64,000 bases of DNA from an uncultured bacterium (GTDB taxonomy: Bacteria > CSSED10-310 > CALFER01), in contig CALFER010000059.1 of the NCBI GenBank assembly GCA_937951895.1, forward strand, positions 1 through 64,000, given 5' to 3'. Positions 26,797 through 34,691 of the stretch are shown here, in pieces (position 1 is the stretch's first letter; each line of letters opens with the position of its first letter). The translations under genes and the position numbers were made by a program. The notes beneath the pieces were generated by a model that saw only the letters and a list, made by a program, of their open reading frames with translations, was not told the origin of the DNA and did not search any database.

Positions 26797-27435
26797 TCAC
26801 GAATTCCGGGTGCGGTAATCGGACGGATAATCCAGGTTCAGAAGAATACCCGGATCCCCCGTCTCCATCACCTCTACTGCCTCGCCGGGATCATGAATGA
26901 TCGCCCGCAATCCCGACTCCGGGTCCGGTTGTGCGAGACGCCGGTGGAGGTGCGGCGGGAAGATGACCGGATGCCCCCGCCGCCCGGCATACAAAGGAAC
27001 GACAATCGAGCCGGGATCGGACATCGCCTTCCGGACGACATCGCGAATCGTGTCAGGACGGACCGCGGGATGATCCCCGGGAAGCACCATGACATGGGAT
27101 CCGCCCGGAGCCAGCGGCATGGCACACCGGATGGATGAACTCATCGGTGCGTCAGGATCGGGATTCTCGATGACACGGATCCCCTCGAAACGCGCCTGCA
27201 GAAAGACCGACATCTCGGAAAAACGATGCCCGCAGACAACGATCAGCGTCCACTCGAGCGGATTCATGCGGAGGAGGCCCGTGCGGATCGAGCGAATCGT
27301 GGATTCAATGACAGTCGATCCCTCCGACGAGTCCGGCGGCCACGGAAGCAGCGGTTTGAATCTCACCATCCGGCTCGAGCGGCCGGCAGCGGGCACAACG
27401 ACGGTCAATCGGAATGAGTCTGAAGCAGGGATCAT
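26797..27435 (-). CDS. MobA/MocA-like nucleotidyltransferase for molybdenum cofactor
   Basis: 212 residues. The N-terminal GT-A-type motif VVPAAGRSSRMVRFKPLLP binds the nucleotide; VMVLPGDHPAV is the metal-binding Asp motif and RRGHPVIFP the family's C-terminal signature. MocA makes molybdopterin cytosine dinucleotide, the cofactor form used by this hydroxylase family. It precedes the two structural genes by 81 bases on the same strand, so it probably matures their cofactor. ATG 27435 follows AGGAG. Confidence 0.85.
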   Translation of the reverse strand: MIPASDSFRLTVVVPAAGRSSRMVRFKPLLPWPPDSSEGSTVIESTIRSIRTGLLRMNPLEWTLIVVCGHRFSEMSVFLQARFEGIRVIENPDPDAPMSSSIRCAMPLAPGGSHVMVLPGDHPAVRPDTIRDVVRKAMSDPGSIVVPLYAGRRGHPVIFPPHLHRRLAQPDPESGLRAIIHDPGEAVEVMETGDPGILLNLDYPSDYRTRNS

Positions 27436-27482
27436 GGGGCTTTCTCCTGTGGCATCGCTATCTTAGCCCCGATGCATCGCTG

Positions 27483-27511
27483 TTGTAAATTCATACCCGT
27501 TCGATGATAAT
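27483..27511 (+). promoter_or_regulatory. Sigma-70-type promoter of the metallophosphoesterase gene
   Basis: TTGTAA (27483-27488), 17-base spacer, GATAAT (27506-27511). Start codon at 27590. Confidence 0.6.
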
Positions 27512-27589
27512 TCCGATTTCGCCAACCCTCGACGGTTCGAGAAAGGAGTCGACGGGATTCCGGGCGGATGGATAACAGGAGATTCAGGC

Positions 27590-29311
27590 ATGAAACATCA
27601 TCGCTGGTTGTGGATACCGTTGTTGGTTTTGTGTTTCGCCGAGATCGGGCAGGCGGCGCTGCGTGTCGCGATCCTGGGCGACCGGACGGGAACGGCTGAC
27701 GACTCCGTCTTCGAGAAAACCCTGCGCGACATCGATAATCTCAAACCGGATCTCGTCATCACCGTCGGAGACCTGATCGAGGGGCCTCAGCCAGACGCAG
27801 AATCGATCAATCGGGAGTGGGATCATGTGCTCGAGCGACTTGCGATTCTGTCGATGCCGTTTTATTTTGTGCCGGGCAACAACGATGTTTTCAATGACAC
27901 GAGCCGGGAGTTGTATTCGAAGCGCACCGGAGTGTCCGCGTATTATTCGTTCGACGCCGGATCGGTGCATTTCATCGTGCTCGATGTCAGTCAGATCCGG
28001 AGTTACGAAAACATGGGGCGTGACCAGATCGAATGGCTCTCGGGCGATCTCGAAGCGCACGCCGCGGCACCCCTCACCTGTGTATTTCTGCACAAGCCGT
28101 TTTGGTTGGAGGCCGAGCAATCCGGGTTGCCGGACGACATGCATGCGGTTTTCGTAAAAGGAGGCGTCGACTGGGTGTTCTCAGGACATTACCACAACAG
28201 CGCCTTCATGCAGAAAGACGGCATTCGCTACCAGATGATCGGATCGTCGGGGGGGCACATCGGAGACAATCCGGATCGCGGAGAGTTTTACCAGTTCGGC
28301 TGGTTCACGGTGCTCGACGATGCGGCTTCCTGCACGATCATTCGTCCGGGAGCGACGGAACCGGGGGACCATCTTCCGGTCTCCGACCTGCTTGCGCAGA
28401 ATGCGATCGACGAAACGCTCGCGGCGGATTTCCGGATCGATGCCCCTGGTGGGGGTGATCGGCCGGTGCCGATGATGGTGAAGAATCCGGGGGATACACC
28501 GTTTCGAGGCACATTTGCATGGAACGATGAAGGTTCGGCATGGCAGATGTCGCCGCATTCCGGCACGTTTGCGATCGAGGGGATATCGTCATCCCTGAGT
28601 TTTTCGGCGCGACAGCGCGGCGACACCGTCTATCCTCTCCCCAGACTGGCCGTGAATTGCACGCTGCCGAGCGGCAGGGCATACACATCGTTTCAGCGGC
28701 CGGGCATCCGCCTGACGGCCGCGATTCCCTCGACCGGAAAACCAGTCACGATCGACGGACGATTACTGGAAAAAGCCTGGCGCAAGGCCGTTTCGATCGA
28801 TGAGTTCGGAAACCCCGACGGGGGGATTTCCGCGATCGAAGCGACGCGGGTGACGATGGTGCATGACGAGGCGAATCTGTATATCGGGATGGCGTGTTCG
28901 GAATCGGAGCCCCAGAAAATGCAGGTTTTCGGAGATCGGCGGGATGCGCCGGTGTTTGAGGGGGATTGTGTGTTTCTGATGTTCTGGTGCGGCGAACCCC
29001 CGGAAACGTGCGTGCAGATCGTACTCAATCCCGATGGCGTGATTCTGGATCAGAAGGGACCGCTGGAGACGGCGAAGGATGCGAGGCCCCGGTTGGATGC
29101 GAAGTGGAATGGGGACATTGCGGTAGCGGCGGCTTCCGAGAAAGGCGCGTGGAATCTGGAAATCCGCATTCCCCTGACCGAGTTGGATCTGGCGCCGGGC
29201 CGGACGCTCCGGTTCAATCTGATCCGGTTCCAGTCCCGGTTGATGGATTCCGCCTCGTGGTCCTGGCCCGCGACTTACTCCTGGGAGGAAGCGGGAATAC
29301 TGACATTCTGA
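27590..29311 (+). CDS. Secreted calcineurin-like metallophosphoesterase with C-terminal CBM9/DOMON-like domain
   Basis: 573 residues; ATG follows AGGAG. Signal peptide 1-23 (LLVLCFAEIGQAA). The phosphoesterase domain (25-265) has the metal ligands in ILGDRTG, VGDLIEG, PGNNDV, LHKPFW and SGHYHNS. After a beta-rich segment, residues 380-573 form a family-9-carbohydrate-binding-like domain (TIDGRLLEKAWRKA, ANLYIGMACSE, NLEIRIPLTEL). Probably acts on an extracellular phosphate ester or a sugar polymer, with the rear domain binding substrate. No close functional relative can be named from motifs. Confidence 0.85.
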   Translation: MKHHRWLWIPLLVLCFAEIGQAALRVAILGDRTGTADDSVFEKTLRDIDNLKPDLVITVGDLIEGPQPDAESINREWDHVLERLAILSMPFYFVPGNNDVFNDTSRELYSKRTGVSAYYSFDAGSVHFIVLDVSQIRSYENMGRDQIEWLSGDLEAHAAAPLTCVFLHKPFWLEAEQSGLPDDMHAVFVKGGVDWVFSGHYHNSAFMQKDGIRYQMIGSSGGHIGDNPDRGEFYQFGWFTVLDDAASCTIIRPGATEPGDHLPVSDLLAQNAIDETLAADFRIDAPGGGDRPVPMMVKNPGDTPFRGTFAWNDEGSAWQMSPHSGTFAIEGISSSLSFSARQRGDTVYPLPRLAVNCTLPSGRAYTSFQRPGIRLTAAIPSTGKPVTIDGRLLEKAWRKAVSIDEFGNPDGGISAIEATRVTMVHDEANLYIGMACSESEPQKMQVFGDRRDAPVFEGDCVFLMFWCGEPPETCVQIVLNPDGVILDQKGPLETAKDARPRLDAKWNGDIAVAAASEKGAWNLEIRIPLTELDLAPGRTLRFNLIRFQSRLMDSASWSWPATYSWEEAGILTF

Positions 29312-29445
29312 GAGATGCCGATCGGCGCAGGGCCGAACTTCTTTCCTTTACGGAGCAGTTACGATATAAGGTTCGATACAGGACCGGATCCCTGTGCGGC
29401 GCCGGTCGCCGAAGACCAGACAGATCATCCAGAACGGGAGGGTTT

Positions 29446-30633
29446 ATGCCGGGAGCCATTTCTCAGAAGATTGAACATTTCATGAAGGAAGGATCGTGGA
29501 TACGGCGGATGTTCGAGGAAGGCGCTGCGATGCGGGCGCAACTGGGCGCTGACAACGTCTTCGACTACTCGCTGGGCAACCCCATGGGAGAACCTCCGGC
29601 AAAATTCATGAAAGCACTGAAGAAATGCCTGGATGATCCGGCAAAAGGAACACACGGATACATGCCGAACGCCGGCTATCCGGCCGTGCGGAACACCCTG
29701 GCCGGGCATCTCGCCGCCGAATTCGATCTCCCGATCGAAGGCCGCCACCTGGTGATGACCGTCGGAGCGGCCGGAGCTTTGAACGTCGCCCTGAAGACGC
29801 TGGTCAACCCCGGTGAAACCGTCATCGTGTTTGCACCGTACTTCGTTGAATATGGATTTTACATTGACAATATCGGAGCCGTTCGCAGGATCGTGGAAAC
29901 CGACATCGACTTCAATCTGAATCTCGAAGCCATCGATATGGCCCTGGATGCCTCGGTCAAAGCCCTCATTCTGAACACCCCGAACAATCCGACCGGCCGG
30001 GTCTATCCGGAAAAAACCCTCAAACAACTCGGTGAATTGCTCGAAAGCCGAAGCCGTGAATTCGGCCATCCGATCTACATCCTGTCGGACGAACCCTACA
30101 AGCGGATCGTGTACGACGGCGCCGAGGTGCCGTGCATGCTCAAGATGCACCGGGACACGCTGATCTGCACATCCTATTCCAAGGAACTTGCCATCCCCGG
30201 CGAGCGTCTGGGGTATGTGCTGGTGAATCCCGAACTTCCGGATGCCCAGTTGATCGCGGACGGATTGACGTTCTGCAATCGCATTCTGGGATACGTCAAT
30301 GCCCCTGCGCTGATGCAGCGTGCGCTCGGTCAGGCCGTCGATGCCATCGTCGACATCACACCATATGTGGAAAACCGAGCGCTTCTGCTTGAGAATCTGC
30401 GTTCGTTCGGATACGACATCATCACGCCTGAAGGTGCGTTCTACCTGTTCCCCCGAAGTCCGATCGACGACGAAGTCGACTTCATTCAGGAGTTGAAAAA
30501 GGAGCGAATCCTGGCGGTTCCCGGACGCGGGTTCGGACGAAAAGGGTATTTCAGGCTGTCCTACTGCGTCACCCGGAAAATGATCGAGGATTCGCTCCCG
30601 GGATTCAAACGGGCGATCGAGCGTGTCCGTTAA
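29446..30633 (+). CDS. PLP-dependent aminotransferase, class I/II
   Basis: 395 residues. ATG 29446 with GGGAGG upstream; the frame is open much further left but overlaps the previous gene. Contains NTPNNPTGRVYPEKTL and the PLP-binding Lys in SYSKELAIPGERLGY (about 244), and the C-terminal Arg in FRLSYCVT. Fold type I aspartate aminotransferase family. It transfers amino groups between an amino acid and a 2-oxo acid. The insertion FGHPIYILSDEPYKRIVYD is typical of the family's PLP-contact Asp and Tyr. Substrate unknown; no pathway neighbours. Confidence 0.88.
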   Translation: MPGAISQKIEHFMKEGSWIRRMFEEGAAMRAQLGADNVFDYSLGNPMGEPPAKFMKALKKCLDDPAKGTHGYMPNAGYPAVRNTLAGHLAAEFDLPIEGRHLVMTVGAAGALNVALKTLVNPGETVIVFAPYFVEYGFYIDNIGAVRRIVETDIDFNLNLEAIDMALDASVKALILNTPNNPTGRVYPEKTLKQLGELLESRSREFGHPIYILSDEPYKRIVYDGAEVPCMLKMHRDTLICTSYSKELAIPGERLGYVLVNPELPDAQLIADGLTFCNRILGYVNAPALMQRALGQAVDAIVDITPYVENRALLLENLRSFGYDIITPEGAFYLFPRSPIDDEVDFIQELKKERILAVPGRGFGRKGYFRLSYCVTRKMIEDSLPGFKRAIERVR

Positions 30634-30637
30634 CGGA

Positions 30638-31825
30638 TCATGACCGTTTCAAGGCTGACCGGAGTTTCTCGGCTTCCACTTCCGTGATTTTACCATTCCT
30701 GAGCATCCTGGCGATCAACGCATCGGGATCGTCCATGTCGTTGTTTTCCGCAGGATGCGCGGCCACATCCGGGGTTTGAACCGGAGGTGGACCTTCAGGA
30801 GGAGCGGGAGGTGACGGAGCCAGTGGCGGGGATGGGCGCACGGGAGGCGTCGGCGGTTCCGGAGGCGCGGGTGGTATCGGCGGAACGGGGGGAGCAGGAG
30901 GCATGGGAGCACCTTCGAGTTCATCGGTCAGAACCGTGACCGGACCTGCGACGGTTTTCAGAGTGACCACATGTTCACCGGAACCGAGCAACCCCTCGAA
31001 TGCCCGGATGCTTTTTTTATCTGCCTCGAATCGAGAGGATACCTTGACCGGCCCGGATGTGGATTTGGCCTGGAGCATGGCAGAGGCGGACGGGGGAATG
31101 GACAGGCGGACGGGACCGTTGAGTGATTTCAGCGAGACATCACCCCGGAGGGCGGTCATGGATACTCGGATGGGGCCGTTCATGGATTTGGCGAGAAGTT
31201 CCCGGGGGGCGGAATCATCGACCTGAATCGGGCCGTTCATCGTTTTCAGCGCGAGCTCGCCGTAGCACCCTTCGATCCGGATCGGTCCGTTCGTGGTCTG
31301 GGCCTTCGTATCCGCCTGAATCTTCTGAATCGAGACGGGACCGTTCATGCATTTGACCTTCAGTTCCACGGATTCCGGAACCATGGCCCGGATGTGGGTT
31401 TTTACATCCGGACGACCCGCCGCCGGAAACTTGAAATTCAAACGGACTTCGGAATCGTCTTCTTCGGGTTTGTCCTCAGAACTTCCATCGGCCGGTTTTT
31501 TCTCGGAAGCCTCGCGGCCGAAGATCCCCGTGATCAGATGCTGGACCTTGTCACCGATCCTGCCCATTTCATCGACAAATTCATCCATGTTGAAGTGTCC
31601 CGGTCCCGCATAGAACCCCGCTTTGACTCGGAGTGTCTGTTCTTCGATGGAGATGATGGGCTGGGCATCATCCGGCACTGTTTCACCGGGCATCTCGACC
31701 TGGATCTCAAGACGGACAAGCGGTCGGTTCCAGCCGACGGCATCCACGCGGCCATTGGTGTTTCGGATATCGAGTTTTTCGAGCGATTCCACCGGAAATT
31801 CGCGTTCGATGTTCAACTGCGCCAT
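30638..31825 (-). CDS. DUF4097-like beta-repeat protein with Pro-rich hinge and short C-terminal helical motif
   Basis: 395 residues from ATG 31825 (AGAGAGG upstream). No signal peptide. Residues 1-60 resemble the opening of DUF4097 proteins (REFPVESLEKLDIRNTNG). Residues about 130-290 are a run of roughly seven 20-residue repeats around NGPIRV / NGPVRL, expected to stack as a beta-helix. A Pro-rich hinge (about 300-350) and a C-terminal IARMLRNGKITEVEAEKL motif follow; that motif resembles the end of the DUF2089 protein made just upstream. The two genes are one base apart and probably work together; such pairs are thought to belong to envelope-stress circuits. Confidence 0.7.
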   Translation of the reverse strand: MAQLNIEREFPVESLEKLDIRNTNGRVDAVGWNRPLVRLEIQVEMPGETVPDDAQPIISIEEQTLRVKAGFYAGPGHFNMDEFVDEMGRIGDKVQHLITGIFGREASEKKPADGSSEDKPEEDDSEVRLNFKFPAAGRPDVKTHIRAMVPESVELKVKCMNGPVSIQKIQADTKAQTTNGPIRIEGCYGELALKTMNGPIQVDDSAPRELLAKSMNGPIRVSMTALRGDVSLKSLNGPVRLSIPPSASAMLQAKSTSGPVKVSSRFEADKKSIRAFEGLLGSGEHVVTLKTVAGPVTVLTDELEGAPMPPAPPVPPIPPAPPEPPTPPVRPSPPLAPSPPAPPEGPPPVQTPDVAAHPAENNDMDDPDALIARMLRNGKITEVEAEKLRSALKRS

Positions 31826-31826
31826 A

Positions 31827-32216
31827 TCATTCCTCTCTTTCTTCGCCTTCAATCATCGCCATGGCGGTTTTAAAATCGATTTCGCCTTTGTCGAGGCGAT
31901 CGAGAATCTGGGCTTTTTCGAAGCGGGACACGGCGGGGGGTTCGTCATCGTCGGAGTATCCCAGTGCGAGAATGACGCGTTTGAGTTCTTTGCGGACGGT
32001 GGGGTATGAGACTCCGAGTTCGCGTTCAACGAGTTTGATGTTGCCGCGTTTGATCAGGAACAGAGTGATGAATTTCTGGATATCCGGTTCGAGATGGCAG
32101 AACTGGCAGGCCTGGAACACCCCGGAAACCTCGGTTTGGCAGTTCGGACACCGGTATCGAGCGATTTCCATCGGAGTCCCGCATGCCGGACACGGACCTT
32201 TCAATCGACGAGCCAT
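31827..32216 (-). CDS. DUF2089 family zinc-ribbon/HTH protein, probable regulator
   Basis: 129 residues; ATG 32216 has AAGGAGG upstream. The N-terminus has three CxxC pairs (PCPACGT, RCPNCQT, ACQFCHL), so a double zinc ribbon. Residues 48-95 contain a helix-turn-helix (LFLIKRGNIKLVERELGVSYPTVRKEL) like sigma region 4. The C-terminal KAQILDRLDKGEIDFKTAM is a helical motif shared with its partner. It probably binds DNA and controls the downstream gene. The AT-rich leader carries a good promoter. Confidence 0.85.
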   Translation of the reverse strand: MARRLKGPCPACGTPMEIARYRCPNCQTEVSGVFQACQFCHLEPDIQKFITLFLIKRGNIKLVERELGVSYPTVRKELKRVILALGYSDDDEPPAVSRFEKAQILDRLDKGEIDFKTAMAMIEGEEREE

Positions 32217-32254
32217 ACGCACCTCCTTTTTAAAATCAAGCCTCACATAACCAT

Positions 32255-32282
32255 ATTTAAATCCAATAATTAAAAAAGTCAA
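32255..32282 (-). promoter_or_regulatory. Promoter of the DUF2089-DUF4097 pair
   Basis: On the minus strand TTGACT (32282-32277) and TTAAAT (32260-32255) lie 16 bases apart, inside an unusually AT-rich stretch (about 32235-32310). The start codon is at 32216. Confidence 0.5.
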
Positions 32283-32374
32283 TATCTAAATTAATTTTTT
32301 TAATTTTGATCGCGAAGACGCCGGATTCTGTCCCCGACTTGACCGAACGGCACACTTCTTCATAGGATGGCGTC

Positions 32375-33097
32375 ATGTCACCCCGCCGTCTCTTCCGGTT
32401 TCTCTTTGATGCCGCCGCTGTTGCGGTTCAGGGCGTCTTGTTCGAACTGTTCCGGACGCATTGGGATTCCATTGCCGTACACCTGGTCGCTCCGGTCTAC
32501 CTGCTTTACGGAATCGGTCTGTTGTGGAAACGTGACGATCCGGATTATATGAACGGGCTTCGCTGGTTCGGCTCGAGATGCATGCCCGGTCTGATCCTCT
32601 TCGTCATCCTTCAGTCGGTGCTCGGCGCCCTGGCAGTCGGCGCGTTCTCCGTCACCGTCTCGGAGGTCTTCCCCCCGGCATTCGAAAGCTCTTTCCTGAT
32701 CGTCAGTCTGATTGTCTTCTTTCCCCTGTCATTGAGCACCATGATCTGTCTGATCTTGTGGTCCCGCCGGGACGATCTCACAGCGCATCGCGACGATGCC
32801 GGAATGCACAGGCAGCGGATGCGGCTCGCCGCCGCGGATTTCGCCGTCTGGTGTCTGGGATGCATCATGCTCTCCTTTCTCTATTCGATGGCCGACCAGG
32901 CGTCGATCCCGGCCGAATCACCGGGTCTCAGGCTGTTCCTTTCCCTGCTCTTTACCTTCCTCATGGGACTGATGTTCTATTTCCCCTCCCGATTTCATCT
33001 GATTCTCGAAGCCCCCCGCGACATTTCGAACTGGATCAGTGCTTTTCTGTCCCTGGCGGCGTTATCCGCGTATCTTCTCACCCGGACCGGAGTCTAA
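32375..33097 (+). CDS. Integral membrane protein of unknown function
   Basis: 240 residues. ATG 32375 follows AGGAT. Six hydrophobic stretches are visible, near 12-50 (VHLVAPVYLLYGIGLLW), 68-95, 105-130, 155-175, 188-205 and 218-235. No catalytic or family motif that I recognise. Between spans are RRDD and RQRMR basic loops that should face the cytoplasm. Not clearly linked to either neighbour. Confidence 0.7.
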   Translation: MSPRRLFRFLFDAAAVAVQGVLFELFRTHWDSIAVHLVAPVYLLYGIGLLWKRDDPDYMNGLRWFGSRCMPGLILFVILQSVLGALAVGAFSVTVSEVFPPAFESSFLIVSLIVFFPLSLSTMICLILWSRRDDLTAHRDDAGMHRQRMRLAAADFAVWCLGCIMLSFLYSMADQASIPAESPGLRLFLSLLFTFLMGLMFYFPSRFHLILEAPRDISNWISAFLSLAALSAYLLTRTGV

Positions 33098-33188
33098 TAT
33101 TTTCGGGATCCGTTTCGGTTCTCGTGTGTAGTATGCATAAACGCGTGTTTGACACGCCATTTAAAACGCTCATTGAAGGAGAAACTCG

Positions 33189-33746
33189 ATGAAGAAGACA
33201 TTCACCCTGTTCGCACTGGCGTTCGCCCTGATCTGTCTCCCGGCCGCATTCGCCGCCGACACACCTCAGACCGCTGCGGACAAACCGGCGGATGATGCTG
33301 CGAAGACCGAGATGAAAGCGCCGGGATGCGCCTCGGCATGCAAAACCGGACCGCATGACGACATGATGAAAAGCTGCTGCAAGGGCATGCAGGACACCTG
33401 TGACGCCATGAAGAAAGACAGCGACGAAGCCAACGCCCGCCTCGACATGCTGCTCGCAGCCGCCAAAAAAGACAAAGCCGGCAAAGCCACCATCCTGTTG
33501 CTCGAAGAACTGGTCGCCCAGCAGAAGGCGATGAATGAAAAAGCCTGCAAACACATGACCAACTGCATGCAGACCCGCGCCCACATGATGATGGGTCTGA
33601 TGGGTGGCATGGATGGCTGCTGCAAGAAAGACGGCGACAAACCCGGATGCCCCATGATGAAAGACGGCGAGAAGAAAGAATGCCCGATGACGAAAGAATC
33701 CGAAAAACCGGCTGAGAAACCTGCGGACGCTCCGGTCAAAAAATAA
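33189..33746 (+). CDS. Exported Cys/Met/Lys-rich small protein, possible metal binder
   Basis: 185 residues with a signal peptide (to AAFAAD near residue 23); ATG follows GAAGGAG. The mature chain holds about 14 Cys and 20 Met in clusters: CASACKTG, MMKSCCKGM, CKHMTNCM, AHMMMGLMGGMDGCC, GCPMMK, ECPMTK. Between them lies a Lys-rich helical region. The C-terminus is Lys/Pro/Glu rich. The spacing (CxxxC, CC, CPMM, CPMT) suggests binding of soft metals such as copper, or a disulfide-rich fold; I do not recognise a family. A strong terminator follows. Confidence 0.75.
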   Translation: MKKTFTLFALAFALICLPAAFAADTPQTAADKPADDAAKTEMKAPGCASACKTGPHDDMMKSCCKGMQDTCDAMKKDSDEANARLDMLLAAAKKDKAGKATILLLEELVAQQKAMNEKACKHMTNCMQTRAHMMMGLMGGMDGCCKKDGDKPGCPMMKDGEKKECPMTKESEKPAEKPADAPVKK

Positions 33747-33762
33747 TCGACTCAACGATCCG

Positions 33763-33794
33763 AAAGCGCTCTCCCGCGAGAGCGCTTTTTTTTT
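33763..33794 (+). terminator. Intrinsic terminator after the Cys/Met-rich protein gene
   Basis: AAAGCGCTCTC / GAGAGCGCTTT form an 11-base stem with loop CCGC, followed by a run of T to 33794. The stop codon of the convergent isomerase gene lies in the same T run. Confidence 0.9.
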
Positions 33795-34575
33795 ATCGGT
33801 ACTTTTGGAGGACCAGCGCGAGACTCTCGGCGACTTCAGGCCCTGACGCATTGATTTCGAGCGATACAGTCACATTCGGCGTACATTCCCGCAAGGCCGC
33901 GAAAATCGGATCGAACGCGATCGTCCCCTTTCCGATCGGGAGATGCTCGTCGCGGTCACCATGATTGTCGTGCAGATGGACGTGGTGCAACCGAGGTCCG
34001 AATGCCTGGATCCATCGGGCCGGCTCGATTCTGGAACTCAGATTGACATGCCCGACGTCCATGCACAGTTTGAGATTCGGATGTGCGATCCGGTCATGCA
34101 GATTGATCTGGAACTCCGGGGACACTTCCATGACATTTTCGAGCACGACGGTTGTCCCGATCCCCGCATATCGCTCGATCTCATCCTGCCAGAACGCGGC
34201 ATTGTCCTTCATCCACTGTTCAAGATAGTTGAAGCGGATGGATTCCTCCTGGAACGCGGTATGGAGAACGAGCGTCTGCGGGCGAAACTCCTGCACGACG
34301 TTCCAGGTCATGTCCAGTCGTTGCCGAACCGCCGACCGCAACAGGTGATCCTCGAAACTGTAGGATATACCCAGGAATGGACCGTGGATCGCGAGAGGGC
34401 CCGGGAAACGGCGGCGGATTTCGCGATGCCGCTGCAGACGGTAATCCCATGCTTCAGGGGACTTCGATCCAACCAGTCCATAACTCTGCAGTTCCAGGCC
34501 GACGCCCAGGTTTTCGAGAGTCGGCAGATACTGTTCTTCTTCTTTTTCGCCGAATCCGCACACCATGAATTCCAT
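33793..34575 (-). CDS. Sugar phosphate isomerase/epimerase family TIM-barrel protein
   Basis: 260 residues; ATG 34575 has GGAAGGAG upstream. AP-endonuclease-2/xylose-isomerase-like barrel with metal ligands in IHGPFLGI, VLENVMEV, CMDVGHVN and HVHLHDNHGDRDEHLPIG. The final motif is typical of the Mn/Zn-dependent epimerase group. Reaction not determined; it may also be a phosphodiesterase-like or inosose-type enzyme. It is the outer gene before the signalling island and has no evident pathway partners. Confidence 0.85.
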   Translation of the reverse strand: MEFMVCGFGEKEEEQYLPTLENLGVGLELQSYGLVGSKSPEAWDYRLQRHREIRRRFPGPLAIHGPFLGISYSFEDHLLRSAVRQRLDMTWNVVQEFRPQTLVLHTAFQEESIRFNYLEQWMKDNAAFWQDEIERYAGIGTTVVLENVMEVSPEFQINLHDRIAHPNLKLCMDVGHVNLSSRIEPARWIQAFGPRLHHVHLHDNHGDRDEHLPIGKGTIAFDPIFAALRECTPNVTVSLEINASGPEVAESLALVLQKYR

Positions 34576-34691
34576 CGTTGACTCCTTCCTTGCTTCCGGA
34601 AAACCGACCGGGGTGTTGTTTTTCCGGCCGGATGCCTGGATACTATGTATCCGATATCACCGATCGAGAAAAGAGGGAGTCATCATCGGGA

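Noticed and set aside
25819..27138. Plus-strand ORF of 439 codons
   Set aside because: Runs antisense through two clear genes, the hydroxylase large subunit and the mocA-like gene.
32339..32368. TTGACC / TAGGAT as a promoter for the membrane protein gene
   Set aside because: The -10 box would end six bases before the start codon and covers the ribosome-binding site.
34578..34691. Upstream ATG 34578 for the PAS kinase
   Set aside because: Would add 38 residues without similarity to the family, no ribosome-binding site, and lies at the start of the divergent gene.
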